Origin: Nemertoderma westbladi
Lineage: Eukaryota > Xenacoelomorpha > Nemertodermatida > Nemertodermatidae
Direction of reading: 5' to 3'
Length of the DNA stretch: 47,259 bases
Assembly: GCA_032718475.1 (NCBI GenBank)
Contig: JAUCBJ010004633.1
Span: forward strand, 1-47,259
Position 1 is the first letter of the stretch, and the number at the start of each line of letters is the position of its first letter. The position numbers were made by a program, and so were the translations under genes. Under the pieces are notes generated by a model that was not told the DNA's origin, did not search any database, and saw only the letters and a list, made by a program, of their open reading frames with translations. Shown one piece after another: positions 35,401 to 43,259 of this stretch.

Positions 35401-35442
35401 AACATATTCTATGTTATTTTTTATAATTTTTCAGGTCGTTAG
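14507..35442 (+). CDS. CSNK1A1: Casein kinase I alpha, seven exons, complete
   Basis: Join of 14507-14641, 16259-16368, 18148-18370, 18772-19065, 21210-21411, 24865-24963 and 35435-35442 gives 356 codons plus TAG. All junctions are in phase. The product is a monomeric Ser/Thr kinase that primes beta-catenin in the Wnt destruction complex and acts in Hedgehog, p53 and clock control (established for CK1 alpha). Visible: glycine loop IGAGSFGDI (27-35), lysine K50 in VAVK, HRD (138-140) in [14 protein letters not shown] (161-163), the CK1 hallmark [15 protein letters not shown] with SIN (193-195) replacing APE, and a Lys/Gly/Thr-rich tail ending KGSKGR, comparable to the vertebrate tail ending MKGF. 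Vertebrate forms are 325-365 residues. The kinase domain is nearly identical to vertebrate CK1 alpha, so it looks functional. Oddity: introns 5 and 6 begin directly in giant tandem arrays. Confidence 0.96.
14642..16258 (+). other. CK1 alpha intron 1
   Basis: 1.6 kb of AT-rich sequence, with acceptor CTTTCCAG. No gene, clear element or array is seen. The open frame near 14,713-14,910 has no recognisable domain. Confidence 0.85.
16259..16368 (+). CDS. CSNK1A1: CK1 alpha exon 2
   Basis: It encodes residues 46-81 and two bases of codon 82 (Trp), including the ATP-anchoring K50 in EVAVKLES and the segment [10 protein letters not shown]. The donor TG|GTGAGT is strong. Confidence 0.95.
16369..18147 (+). 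other. CK1 alpha intron 2, with long inverted repeats
   Basis: 1.8 kb, acceptor TTATTAG. Besides the inverted-repeat pair described separately it holds a C15 run at 17910-17924 and AT-rich sequence. No coding region is seen. Confidence 0.85.
16955..17840. mobile_element. Element with about 160-bp inverted repeat arms
   Basis: The arm at about 16,960-17,120 reappears in reverse complement at about 17,835-17,680. Shared blocks include GCGACTCTG, TTATCGGTCATCGGAGATCC, TCAAAATGTATAATCT, AGTTCTAGTGGTCGTACGAA and TTCGAAAGCTCTT. About 560 bp separates the arms and shows no transposase frame. It may be a non-autonomous inverted-repeat element, or two head-to-head copies of one repeat. Target-site duplications are not evident. 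Confidence 0.6.
18148..18370 (+). CDS. CSNK1A1: CK1 alpha exon 3
   Basis: It completes W82 and encodes 83-156: [20 protein letters not shown], the helix with [11 protein letters not shown], and the catalytic loop [14 protein letters not shown]. The donor AAG|GTAACT is phase 0. Confidence 0.96.
18371..18771 (+). other. CK1 alpha intron 3
   Basis: A 401-bp AT-rich intron with acceptor TCGTCGCAG. Nothing else is seen in it. Confidence 0.9.
18772..19065 (+). CDS. CSNK1A1: CK1 alpha exon 4
   Basis: It encodes 157-254, starting [11 protein letters not shown] (DFG 161-163), then the CK1-specific [32 protein letters not shown] and [18 protein letters not shown]. It is markedly more GC-rich at third positions than exons 1-2. 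The donor AAG|GTAAGT is phase 0. Confidence 0.97.
19200..19425 (-). mobile_element. tRNA-derived SINE
   Basis: On the minus strand the head starts near 19,420 with box A-like TGGCGTAGTCGTTT (19,414-19,401), then ATTCACATCTCTCTAGAGG, and box B-like GTGGGTTCGACCCC near 19,371-19,358. The body contains GGCAGTTTTCGTTTCG, CATCCTCAAATGGTAGCG, AAATGAGTGTCAG and CCTCTGGGGAGTATAG, down to about 19,200. A second, interrupted copy of the same SINE surrounds the array at 43.4-46.2 kb. Confidence 0.75.
19845..20044. mobile_element. 200-bp element with terminal inverted repeats
   Basis: The left end GGTGTAACAGAGAATTTTCA (19,845 on) is the reverse complement, with few changes, of the right end (20,044 back: GGTGTAGCAGAGAATTTCCA). 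Both then run into C-rich CACTCCCC/CACCCC. Internally, fragments related to the ends (ACTCCCC, CCGGGGTG, GGGGAGTGAAAAT) recur. It has no coding capacity. It is MITE-like, and the target duplication is unclear. Confidence 0.65.
20313..21078. mobile_element. Nested foldback element (MITE-like)
   Basis: Outer arms of about 110-130 bp: 20,313-20,430 and 21,078-20,945 share TACCATGCCAAATTTTTTAT/ATACTAGCTAGTTTTT-like sequence and repeated TTGTTCTAGAA motifs in inverse orientation. Inside lies a second, much better palindrome. 20,651-20,714 pairs with 20,723-20,768 and 20,791-20,814 over a loop of about 8 bases (GTAGATTACAGTCACATACA and its complement), and GACGAAGGAAAGTCGAC at 20,588-20,604 pairs with 20,819-20,835. 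No transposase is present. The near-perfect inner hairpin suggests a recent insertion inside an older element. Confidence 0.72.
21210..21411 (+). CDS. CSNK1A1: CK1 alpha exon 5
   Basis: It encodes 255-321 and one base of codon 322: [20 protein letters not shown]..., [17 protein letters not shown], then LISTPTP. The donor is G|GTTAGT. Reading past it gives GGT TAG, so the splice site itself would stop translation if the intron were retained. Similarity of exon 6 to the family tail shows that splicing is the expected path. Confidence 0.93.
21412..23906 (+). repeat. GTTAGT/GTTCGT/GGTTG minisatellite starting at the intron 5 donor
   Basis: It is built from 4- to 5-base words (GTTA, GTTC, GGTT) combined into 17- to 25-bp units such as GTTAGTTAGTTCGTTAGGTTG. 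Pure tetranucleotide tracts of GTTA (about 21,965-22,075), GTTC (22,210-22,262) and GTCA/GTTA (22,270-22,340) lie in the middle. A block of 456 bp is tandemly duplicated between about 22,935 and 23,890. Four landmarks (22951, 23108, 23253 and 23407, each a TTCGTTAGGTTTAGG) recur exactly 456 bases later. The plus strand is almost free of C outside TTCG. The array begins at the splice donor itself. Confidence 0.95.
23907..24864. other. Unique part of intron 5
   Basis: AT-rich sequence after the array. The open frame near 24,247-24,498 has no recognisable domain. Nothing else is seen apart from the acceptor at its end. Confidence 0.6.
24865..24963 (+). CDS. CSNK1A1: CK1 alpha exon 6 (seed of the 58-bp array)
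   Basis: It completes G322 and encodes 323-354: [20 protein letters not shown], then [12 protein letters not shown], plus one base. This is the Thr/Lys/Gly-rich CK1 alpha tail, with PTPT and DKAKSKGSK comparable to the vertebrate TPTGKQTDKTKS. The acceptor is TTTTTACTAG and the donor AAAG|GTGAGT. From 24,921 the exon's last 43 bases are the first member of the following tandem array. This copy differs from the array consensus at GGTATTGG versus GGGGTTGG. Confidence 0.92.
24921..35396 (+). repeat. 58-bp minisatellite made of the exon 6 / intron 6 junction
   Basis: The unit runs from ACTGCCGGGGTTGGAGATAA through AGCGAAGAGCAAAGGGAGTA to AAGGTGAGTGGGTGAGGG: 43 exon-like bases, then GTGAGTGGGTGAGGG from the intron. 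The length divided by about 56 gives roughly 180-190 units. Length variants include 49 bp (GAAGAGTAAAGG, 9 bases lost), 51 bp (AAAGCAAAGGGAG, 7 lost) and about 61 bp (GGTGATGAGTGGG, 3 gained). Point variants include GCGAGAGGAG, GCGAGGGGAG and TGTCGG. Nearly every unit keeps AAAG|GTGAGT. An exception is AAATGTGAGT at about 34,147. The plus strand is very G- and purine-rich. Four 166-bp trimers open the array (25,041; 25,207; 25,373; 25,540), and larger duplicated blocks follow. Confidence 0.98.
24964..35434 (+). other. CK1 alpha intron 6, 10.5 kb, almost wholly tandem array
   Basis: The intron starts GTGAGTGGGTGAGTG and ends TATAATTTTTCAG at 35434. Only the last 38 or so bases are unique. It is the largest intron in the gene because of the array. 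Confidence 0.9.
35435..35442 (+). CDS. CSNK1A1: CK1 alpha exon 7 (last two codons and stop)
   Basis: The acceptor TATAATTTTTCAG precedes GTCGTTAG. With the G from exon 6 it reads Gly-Arg-stop. The vertebrate gene likewise ends in a short C-terminal ...KGF, which supports this exon although the coding part is only eight bases. Confidence 0.8.
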
Positions 35443-36235
35443 AGGGAGCGTATATTTGGTGCTAGCATGACGTCATTATCTCTCTATTCAGTGACGTCAC
35501 CGAAATATAACTCTAGCTGTCGGCCAACTGATTATCTGGAGGTCTCTTTTGCCACTTCTGTATTGTCTGGTCGCGTCTGTGTTTTAGCAACGTTTTACTA
35601 GTATCGTATCGTAACTCTGTAAGGTCTCAGTGTCCTAATTGAATGCGGATTGCCCGGCAGCATTTTAATAAAATGCGTGAATTGCGAAATACTAGTACTC
35701 ATTGCTAAATGTCTGAATGTTTACCAGTCACAAAAATTATCTAAAAGTTATCTCTCCACAGTAATGAAAATCTAATACTTATATACTATTAAATATGAAA
35801 CATTGCGCGATGCTTTTTTAATTAGGTGTAACTTATTTGTTGAGCAACTACCTGTAGCCAGCACGAATCACGAGTGATCATATAGCTATGTATTGCCCAA
35901 ATGTATTGGCACGTCGTGATTAAATTTTCCAAAAAAAAAAATGAAAAAAAATACCCCCAGCTCTGAAGGTTTTTTTTTGGTGGCGGAGTTGACTGTTTAT
36001 TTTAACTTTTCGATAAATACTATAAGTTAGTAGCTCTAATTTATAATAATTGTTTCTGAAGTTTGGTATTCCTGTTAACTTTTGTCACTTTTAATCTCAC
36101 ACACATCCCCATAGAAGTATTTGATTCACAATGTACAAAACTTATGTGCTTCTGCGTATCATATATGGCGTGGTGAGGAATTTGCGTACTAAATGTTTCA
36201 ATAAATTAAAAGAACCACTTTTCCAGTTTCATGAT

Positions 36236-36300
36236 CCGTGTGGTTTAGTGGTTCGAGAGTATGTTCGAGGATCTGATTGCAAAATTCCTTGAGCAATTTT
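36236..36300 (+). mobile_element. Possible SINE head within the 3' UTR
   Basis: GTGTGGTTTAGTGGTTCGAG resembles a Pol III box A (TRGYNNAGTGG) at the start of tRNA-derived SINEs. The expected box B downstream (GTTCGAGGATCTG) is imperfect. It is weak evidence. Confidence 0.3.
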
Positions 36301-36980
36301 GTTTCAAAATTGTAACATTAGGGAGATGATTTGTGAAATAAAAAATACTTCACTACAAAAACAATGCTTATATTTTGCTGTAATTTCGAAATTATTTAAT
36401 CAAGAAATAGATAATAGTTATCACAATATATTTTGCAACTATTTTGGAAAAAGATTACTGTCTGAAGGTGCCTGTATCAAGGACAGTAATTAAACGCGAT
36501 ACAACTAAATGATTTTGTTTGAACGGAGTTACCTGGGGTAACAGTAGCTGTTGCAAGTTTATTTCGCCTCAAAGTAAAATCTCCAAATGTTTGTCGATAA
36601 TAATTGTAATAAATCGAGCTGTCAAATGTGTCCGTGTAAATGCCGAATTTTGGAATAAATGTACTTACAATTATTAATATTCGTTATATTTGAGTGATTT
36701 TTTGGTTTAATCGTTGTCTGTAACAGCGATTTCGGCTAGTTCATCACATTCACTCAACATTGTGCTTTACAATGTTTAGATTATAAATTCTAGTTCGATT
36801 CTAAGAAACAACGTTTTTTATTTTGATCACTTGTGTCGCGGCATTGTTATTCATGTATTGTTCGTTACTTTATAGTACGTTTATCCGTTCTCAACGTTTA
36901 GCTTTAGACACCCGGACTGTAAATATTGTTCCTTATAAAAAAACTTTATTTGGCTTGTTGGTATTATTGTTTCTTTTTTA

Positions 36981-36986
36981 AATAAA
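36981..36986 (+). terminator. Polyadenylation signal AATAAA, CK1 alpha side
   Basis: Canonical hexamer with a T/GT-rich stretch 25-40 bases downstream. It is the most plausible distal polyadenylation site of CK1 alpha. The alternative proximal site is at 35667. Confidence 0.5.
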
Positions 36987-37014
36987 CACTTTGAAGATTA
37001 ATATATTATATTGT

Positions 37015-37020
37015 TTTATT
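37015..37020 (-). terminator. Polyadenylation signal AATAAA on the minus strand
   Basis: The hexamer lies about 27 bases after the stop codon of the minus-strand frame at 37,253-37,047. Cleavage would fall inside the CK1 alpha 3' end, giving overlapping convergent transcripts. Confidence 0.4.
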
Positions 37021-37046
37021 TTGTTCTCATTAAATACCGGATCGGG

Positions 37047-37253
37047 TCACTTTAAAGATTTATCCCGGAAAGGACATGACAGTAAAACGTGATCACTTAT
37101 TACTAATTCAATTGAAATTTGAGCTTTGGGGTCCAATCTGACTTTATAACATACCATTTCTACCAATTTGGAGTCTGGGAACATCTTTGATACTATCGAC
37201 ATCTCTATGGATGCGTTTCTTCCAAAGGAACCGATTGTGAATCGATCGTCCAC
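37047..37253 (-). CDS. Possible terminal exon of an unidentified minus-strand gene
   Basis: A 68-codon frame reads FTIGSFGRNASIEMSIVSKM and ends FRDKSLK-stop. Its composition looks protein-like (alternating hydrophobic strands SIVSKMF, LVEMVCYKV, ISIELVISDHVLL), and a polyadenylation hexamer follows closely. I do not recognise the family and cannot place an upstream splice acceptor with confidence. A pseudogene or chance frame remains possible. Confidence 0.3.
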   Translation of the reverse strand: MDDRFTIGSFGRNASIEMSIVSKMFPDSKLVEMVCYKVRLDPKAQISIELVISDHVLLSCPFRDKSLK

Positions 37254-38160
37254 ACAGTTCGGAGGTGGAGGTGCCAGACTCCCTAGACGAGACTCTATAT
37301 CCGCTCACCCTTTACTCTTCCTTCGTTCACCGCTCACCCTTTGTCTAGATTGTCAGACCCACCCCCATGTACTAGTAAACCACCTGCAATCAACGCATTC
37401 TGAGATCCAAACACTTTATAAAGGAAATTACTTAAACCGGTTTTATTTCTCACAGACTGCGATGAATAGAGATTTGACATGAATTCGACCTAAAAGTCTC
37501 GAGTTCTGAAAAAAAACTCACAGTCAGATTCTGAGTTTCGAACTCTAGAGCCAGAATTTTTTTCAATCTTTAGCTACAAGCGTTTGAAAAAAGTGTCTCA
37601 AGTGAAATTACACAGGTCACACCGCAGTTATTATTTTACCGTATAGTGGTTGTTGGTATTGATGGAAAGCTGGCCGCGCAATAAGGGCTCCAAATATGTA
37701 ACAAGCGCGAATTCGCGCAAAGGCGCGCGTCTTCTAACGCGTAAAAATGGAACTGTCTCGTGGAATGGCTTACTACCAATCTTACTACCCATTAATCAGC
37801 GGAAAATGGGATTGAACTCGGTACTAGTAGTCGAGTAGACGCTTGGTACATTTTACTGACGAACCGTTCTCCAGCGTATGACTCCAATTTTATTTGCTCA
37901 TTATGTTGTTCCACATTATAATAATAAATTTTCGCTATAAAGACTTTGGGAAAGGTTGAGCAATTTCTTTTATTGCCGTTTCTTTGGAGGGTAAAATCAT
38001 AACAAAATTACCAAAAAAATTTTAATCTATGTACAGAACGTGTTAGCAACTACATTAAACATTCTAGAATATTATGTTATTATGATTGAAAACATTTCAG
38101 TAATAAGTTACACTTAGGCAATGAAAATGACCTTAAAGAGAGTTGGAGGCGACGAGTGTT
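37254..38160. other. No gene seen
   Basis: Mixed-composition sequence with CGCG-containing words near 37,670-37,740 and otherwise AT-rich. Open frames at 37,168-37,482 and 37,650-37,838 show no domain or similarity I recognise. Confidence 0.5.
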
Positions 38161-38189
38161 TTGACTAAAATAATTAAAAAATATTGTGA

Positions 38190-38470
38190 TTAATAGTGAC
38201 ATTTAGGTTTGAGAAAGATTGCCTTATCTGGATCCACCGCCTTATGTAAGGCGATAGATCCAAGAAAATCCAAAAGTTGGAAACGCTAGAAAAATGCAGC
38301 GATAGCAATATGAGAAAGGACTTTTGCCATTTGCGAAACAAGATTGCCACGATACGAAGAATTAGCTGGAAATTTGAAGATTCCGTTGGATTTGGGAGAT
38401 GGTGAGCTTGAAGACCTAACTATTTTGGGAACCCGATTCTATCGAAGTTGTTACGTCAATTTTAAAGGTA
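38190..38470 (+). pseudogene. Decayed coding fragment, possibly transposon-related
   Basis: One frame reads KIALSGSTALCKAIDPRKSK, a stop, then AIAI, a stop, then CETRLPRYEELAGNLKIPLD and ILGTRFYRSCYVNFK, followed by G|GTAATA, a possible donor. The pattern ending RFYRSCYVNF recalls the YHRSCY..FT segment common in multicopy, transposon-associated invertebrate proteins. Two in-frame stops point to decay. The similarity is from memory and weak. Confidence 0.35.
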
Positions 38471-39160
38471 ATATACTTAATGTACACCACCATTTAATAT
38501 GTAGAATATTGTATAATACTTATATTTAAAAAGATTTGTATTTTCGCTTTACAATTGTTGTTGGAAAATAATTTTAAAACGTCTCCATCACCACGGCCCT
38601 ATCAAGCATTATTGATCATTTTATAATACTTTTTATGTAGCGCCAGTCCGCGCAGCACTATTGCGCTACCTACCCTATTGGGATTGACTGTAGGCCATGC
38701 CTGGCCAACCGGTACTAATTTTCTGCATGTATATAACACTTTTACCGATCCCGTCATATACTGGGATTCTTACCTACCGATACCGGTACACGGTACCTCA
38801 GTACCTACCGTTGTACATTATTGCTGTATCTTGTGTTATTGCCACTTTTAGTACCATATATGTAGCTTCTCTGTTATTATATTATCATATACTGATACAT
38901 ACTGTATATCATTCTTAGCTTCCTTCCACATTGGCGTAGCTATTTTTAATTTTTGATACATATAAATGTTCTGGAACATATTGCCTTTACCCAACATGTA
39001 TACAATATTTTTGTATTTTTTTAAAATGTTTCAGATTTTATTTATTTATTTTAAAATATGGCAGATTTATTTAAAATATGGCAGATGTGGCAGCTTTATT
39101 TGTTTACAACATAGGCCTATTTAAAAAAAAGTGATTAAAACGCAACATAAAAAGAGCAAC
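38471..39160. other. AT-rich spacer, no gene seen
   Basis: It contains TACCGGTAC/CAGTACC-like words near 38,770-38,830 and two copies of TTTAAAATATGGCAGAT at about 39,050-39,090. No coding evidence. Confidence 0.5.
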
Positions 39161-39169
39161 ATTCTCTAT

Positions 39170-40390
39170 GTGAGGCCTAATCCTATATAGAATCATTTTA
39201 CTGTATATTTTGGCAGCTACCACAAGCAGACAGATCCCACGATAGTTTGTTGGTATACCGAGGTCTCCTTTCTTAGGGAGATGCTTTAGTTGACCTTTAG
39301 TCCAAATTCTTCATTTTATCCGAGTTCGCTCGACCTAGTACTGTAGTAGTAGTAGTAGTCCAAATTGGTGGTGGCTTTTCCCCTTTTAACATCCGGTTGC
39401 AAACATCCAAAAATGGTCTGTTTAGCACTCATGTTTTCCATACCTCTTCAGGGATTTCACCTAATCCACTCGCTTTATAATTGGACATGCTTTTAATACT
39501 TCTTTGGAGTTCGGCAGGTGCCAAGTTGTTTAGCTTTCTCAACCTTGTTGATGTTTTCGGCTGTTGGTTGTTCAGTTTTTACTTTGGAGTATCTTAACAT
39601 CTTCTCTCTTGCGATTTTGACTTTCTACCTTGTAAGCTTCCATTACTGCATTATCAGTTCTAAATTTCTCCCAGTCATAGTTGATTCGCTTGCCTGTCCT
39701 GAGTTTTCTGGCACTCAAACTGAGTCTGATCTCTGCAGTCTGGTCCGAACCAATTAGGTTGAACGAGCTGTACTGTATGCCTCGCAGTTAAATGTCCATC
39801 CTTACTCTTTTCGAATTGGTGTTTGTAGGTATCAACGACTTTATAAGCCCTTTCAAATCTTCTAGTCCTTGACTGCTTGTTCTGTCTCTGATGCATTATT
39901 GGTTGGATTGTAGCAACACATTGCTGTTGTCTTGTGATTCCCACCAAAAATGTTGTAATTATATTAGTTTATGATCCTGGAATTTTTCTATTCGATAGGG
40001 TTTAGTGTCAGAAGTGCAAATGGACTTAGGAGAATTCATACTCCACCAATTGAAACTTTGACCGAATTGCTTTCTGCTGAACTTACAGACTGGAAGTGGA
40101 TGGACGTTATAAACGTCCATTTCAAATGTCATTCATTATACTTGATGGCAATGTCTCATGACTAATCTGATATTCTTGAATACAGATGATGTCGATGTAA
40201 TATTCCATTGCCAGGGCTGCAATAATGTTTGCTAAGCAGTTTTAGAGTGCGTGCGTTCATTGTAGCAATATTTAGTGTCTTTCTAAGTTTCAACAGGTTG
40301 GTTCTCATTCTGCTCGACCTTATTTCATTCACTGGGGTCGATAAAATGAGTACCTGTTGAATTACTGGGAACAAACCTTCGGATACGAGT
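39170..40390 (-). mobile_element. Decayed LINE: endonuclease to start of reverse transcriptase
   Basis: Minus-strand translations, in order: LNIATMNARTLK (40,282-40,245; the endonuclease start, usually LNIATWNVRTL), IDIICIQEYQI (40,196-40,164), GGNHKTTAMCCYNPT (39,940-39,900), RINYDWEKF (39,690-39,665), IKSMSNYKASGLGEIPEEVW (about 39,515-39,455, entry to the RT domain), LLDVCNRML-like and GEKPPPIW (about 39,400-39,365), and KKGDLGIPTNYRGICLL (39,280-39,225). All match one animal LINE type in the right order. Stops and frame shifts between blocks show a dead copy, cut off within the RT. The 3'-end remnant at 4.1-4.9 kb may be of the same type. Confidence 0.85.
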
Positions 40391-43255
40391 AGCACCAGTC
40401 ATTCCTTCGGGTAGCAGCTACTGAAGAGGGAGACATAAGCATGTTACAGTGGCACGTTATTCTAACCAAAATAATAAACGAAAGTCAATAGAACAGGATA
40501 CAGTTTTATTTTTGGGAGTAACCAGCTGTTATTTGCGTCGATTTTTCACTGGATAGAGATGAATTTTGATTGCGACTAAAGGCCCTCCCTATCTTCGAAG
40601 AGATGTCTTCAGTCCGACTGTTTGATTGGCTTTTTTTACTATTGTATAATGCAGATATTGGTATATTATTCGAATTCCTAGAACTTTTAATTCCTGCAAA
40701 GCTAACCTAGCATTGCGAATTATCTTGCACAAAATATAATGAAAGTATTATTTATTTCATATGTGAAATTTAGAATTAAAGGAAACTGCAGCAGTCAAGA
40801 ATGAATATAAGAAGAGCGGGCTCGCAAGTATTATTCTGGAGAGCGGCTGTAGATAATATGCAGCCGGCAGCAGCCACTATAAACCTACAAATAGCCTACA
40901 AACTTTGGTTGGATGTGGGAGCAATTTGTAAATTGGGCTTTCAATTTTTATTGCAAGGGTGCGAACAAGGACTGTGATAACGTGTAAATAAATATATTAT
41001 CAAACATTACTACAAGTAATTACTGCAAATGCAGAAGTTGTTTCATCGACATTCCTTCACCTTTCATTTCACGGTCCACTGGTAATACCGGACATCACCT
41101 TACAGAAATAACATCTCAGTTTGGGTAACCACTGCTACTTCGATAAGGATAAACCTGTGCCATTCTGTCCATAAATGCGTCGGCCACAAAGTCCACAATC
41201 GAATTAACATACTTCCGCCAGTTCTTGATGATACATGTCTAGAGAGAGTTAGGGTGCTGACAGCATGTATTCCAGACAGACAGGCATGTCGGTGCATTAC
41301 TTGGCCACAGTGATGAGCTCCAAATTGCACATCGAGCCTTGTATGTATTACAAGTTCACTACCAGTAACAGTGTTTGCCATAACATTGCAATGTTACAAA
41401 ATTTGTAACTCATAACTGCAAACATAATCCTTATTCCTTACATTTTTATTATCTCGAGCTTGGTTTCTCCTTATTTATGATTGACCATTGTCTAAATAGA
41501 TAAATATACCCCTGCGTGTTAATTCATTATTGTTGCTATGTAAAACATCTGTCGTTAAGATAAATAGTGTTCTAGAAAAAATTGCTCAATGCGGACTGTG
41601 TGAAATATAACATAATTTCAAATGGTTTATACAAGTTAACACTTTCAGCAAAAAAAACTGCAGTCATACCCAATTTGAACGGTGGTCGCCACTGTCTACT
41701 TGACTATAGAGATTCCAAGGCTATTTTAATAAATGCATCATATTCTGGAACATTTTGTTTATCCCATATATAGCTGGGTAACATTGCAATACCTACAGTA
41801 TTAATCATAAACTATTTAATCAACTAAACGTAGCTATTCATAAATAAACAAAATCTTCCAGAATTATTATGATGTATTTATTAAATTGAATAAAATAGCT
41901 TCGCGCCTGCAAAACCAGGCAACATTCGAATGCCCATATCTCCGCTATTACCCAACCAAATTCAAATATTTTTACATTGAATCCTTGAACGGCCAACTTT
42001 CTAATTTGTAGTACCAACAAATTAGCATAAGGGTGAGAGTAACGGGTGTTACATGTGCAATCTCGACGGAGACACCTTTTTCAAACGCTTGTTTAGCTAA
42101 AGAATGAAAGCGAAAATAAAAATTCTAGCTCACCCAGCAAGGAGGAGGGAGATGAAACTATCTCTGTTTAAAATTGCATGCAATCGCATTAAGATTTGTA
42201 AAAAAAAATTGAGGGGGGGGGGGCAGGTACCTGAATAACGACACTATATTCCAGGACATGGTGTATGTACATCATGGAATAGGGAAGGAGTCTTACTTTA
42301 ATGTTAAACCTAGCCCGTATTCTGGCCCGAGGGAAGGATTGGGCAGATCGGAAACTTAAAAGAAAAAACATATATACGGCTACTACGCCCCACCATAAAC
42401 ACACAGTATCCTCAACCCTATGATAAAGGGTGGTAATATTATATATTTATTATATATTATATTTGGCTTTTTCTCTATTCTGCACTTCTGTATTTACAAT
42501 AGACCTATTTATATATAGTCAGGCAGTTTGGGTTTGAATAAAAGCCTGTGGCCGAAATATAACCTTATACCACAATAAATTTTTCACGTCACTGCACGGT
42601 CAGCTTTACCCTTTGTATACAATAAAACCTGGTTTGTGGTCTTTCTCCCATTTTGCAGGAAGACAGACGTCTGTGGTACCTGCAACACTGTTCTTTATGC
42701 CCCTGGTTATATACCATCAATGGTGAGAAAAAGAGCCCAGTTTGGGTTCCCATTAAGGAGCATATACTCTACTGCTGCCCACAAAAATCTGATTCCAGTT
42801 TGATTCCAGGTGATTTCCATTCAGACCTTTCCTTAACTTTTATTCGTAGGTTTTCCGCATAATCTCAGCATCCAGAATACTGTAAGGTAACAGAAATAAT
42901 ACATAATTAATATATGACTAACTAGGCTACGGCTACCGGAACCGAACGTACAGTATAAAACTGAAAGTCGATCAGCTGCTGGGTGGAATCCTACCTCCTC
43001 TCGACTGCGCCATCTCCCAGAATAATATAGTGTCTTATTCAGGTACCTGGAAGCTCCCCCCCCCCTCCATAATTGTCCTACAAATCCTAATGAGGGTTGC
43101 ATGAAATGTGAAACGAGATAGTTTCACCTCCATCCTTCGTACTGATGGGTCAGTCAAAATTTTTATTTTATCTTTTTTTGAAAAATGTGTCCCCGACGAT
43201 GTTTCACCTACAGTACCGTGATAGAGTTATACTGTACCACGGAGTAGGAAAGCCC
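40391..43255. other. No confident gene
   Basis: Mostly AT-rich. The minus-strand frame 41,381-41,100 (93 codons, ATG start) has normal composition but no family I recognise. A frame after a good acceptor (CCCATTTTGCAG, 42,659) reads KTDVCGTCNTVLYAPGYIPS, with one Cys pair, and stops after about 45 codons. It could be a decayed zinc-binding fragment. A G10 run lies at about 42,213-42,222. No array or clear element is seen. Confidence 0.45.
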
Positions 43256-43259
43256 TGGC

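Larger units (their letters stand above)
35443..37005 (+). other. Probable CK1 alpha 3' UTR
   Basis: AT-rich, without a long coding frame. AATAAA sites occur at 35667-35672 and 36981-36986. The latter is followed by a T-rich ATTGTTTTATTTTGTT stretch expected downstream of cleavage, so a 1.5-kb UTR is plausible. Two TGACGTCA palindromes lie at 35468-35475 and 35492-35499. A TGTAAATA Pumilio-type element lies at 36918-36925. The frame at 36,299-36,493 has no domain and is probably chance. Confidence 0.55.

Noticed and set aside
24809-35405. Three minus-strand open frames of about 3,500 codons each as giant proline/serine-rich proteins
   Set aside because: They lie in three different frames over the same tandem array. 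The reverse-complement unit simply lacks stop codons, and unit length is not a multiple of three. The plus strand is explained by CK1 alpha exon 6 and intron 6.
39518-40165. Plus-strand frames across 39.5-40.2 kb
   Set aside because: They are shadows of the decayed LINE, which is read on the minus strand with ordered endonuclease and RT motifs.
41100-41381. 93-codon minus-strand frame starting with ATG as a gene
   Set aside because: No recognisable family, no splice or polyadenylation context, and length within chance expectation. Left as unassigned.
42653-42862. Exon encoding a zinc-binding CGTC motif after a good acceptor
   Set aside because: One Cys pair only, short frame, and no upstream exon in phase that I could find.
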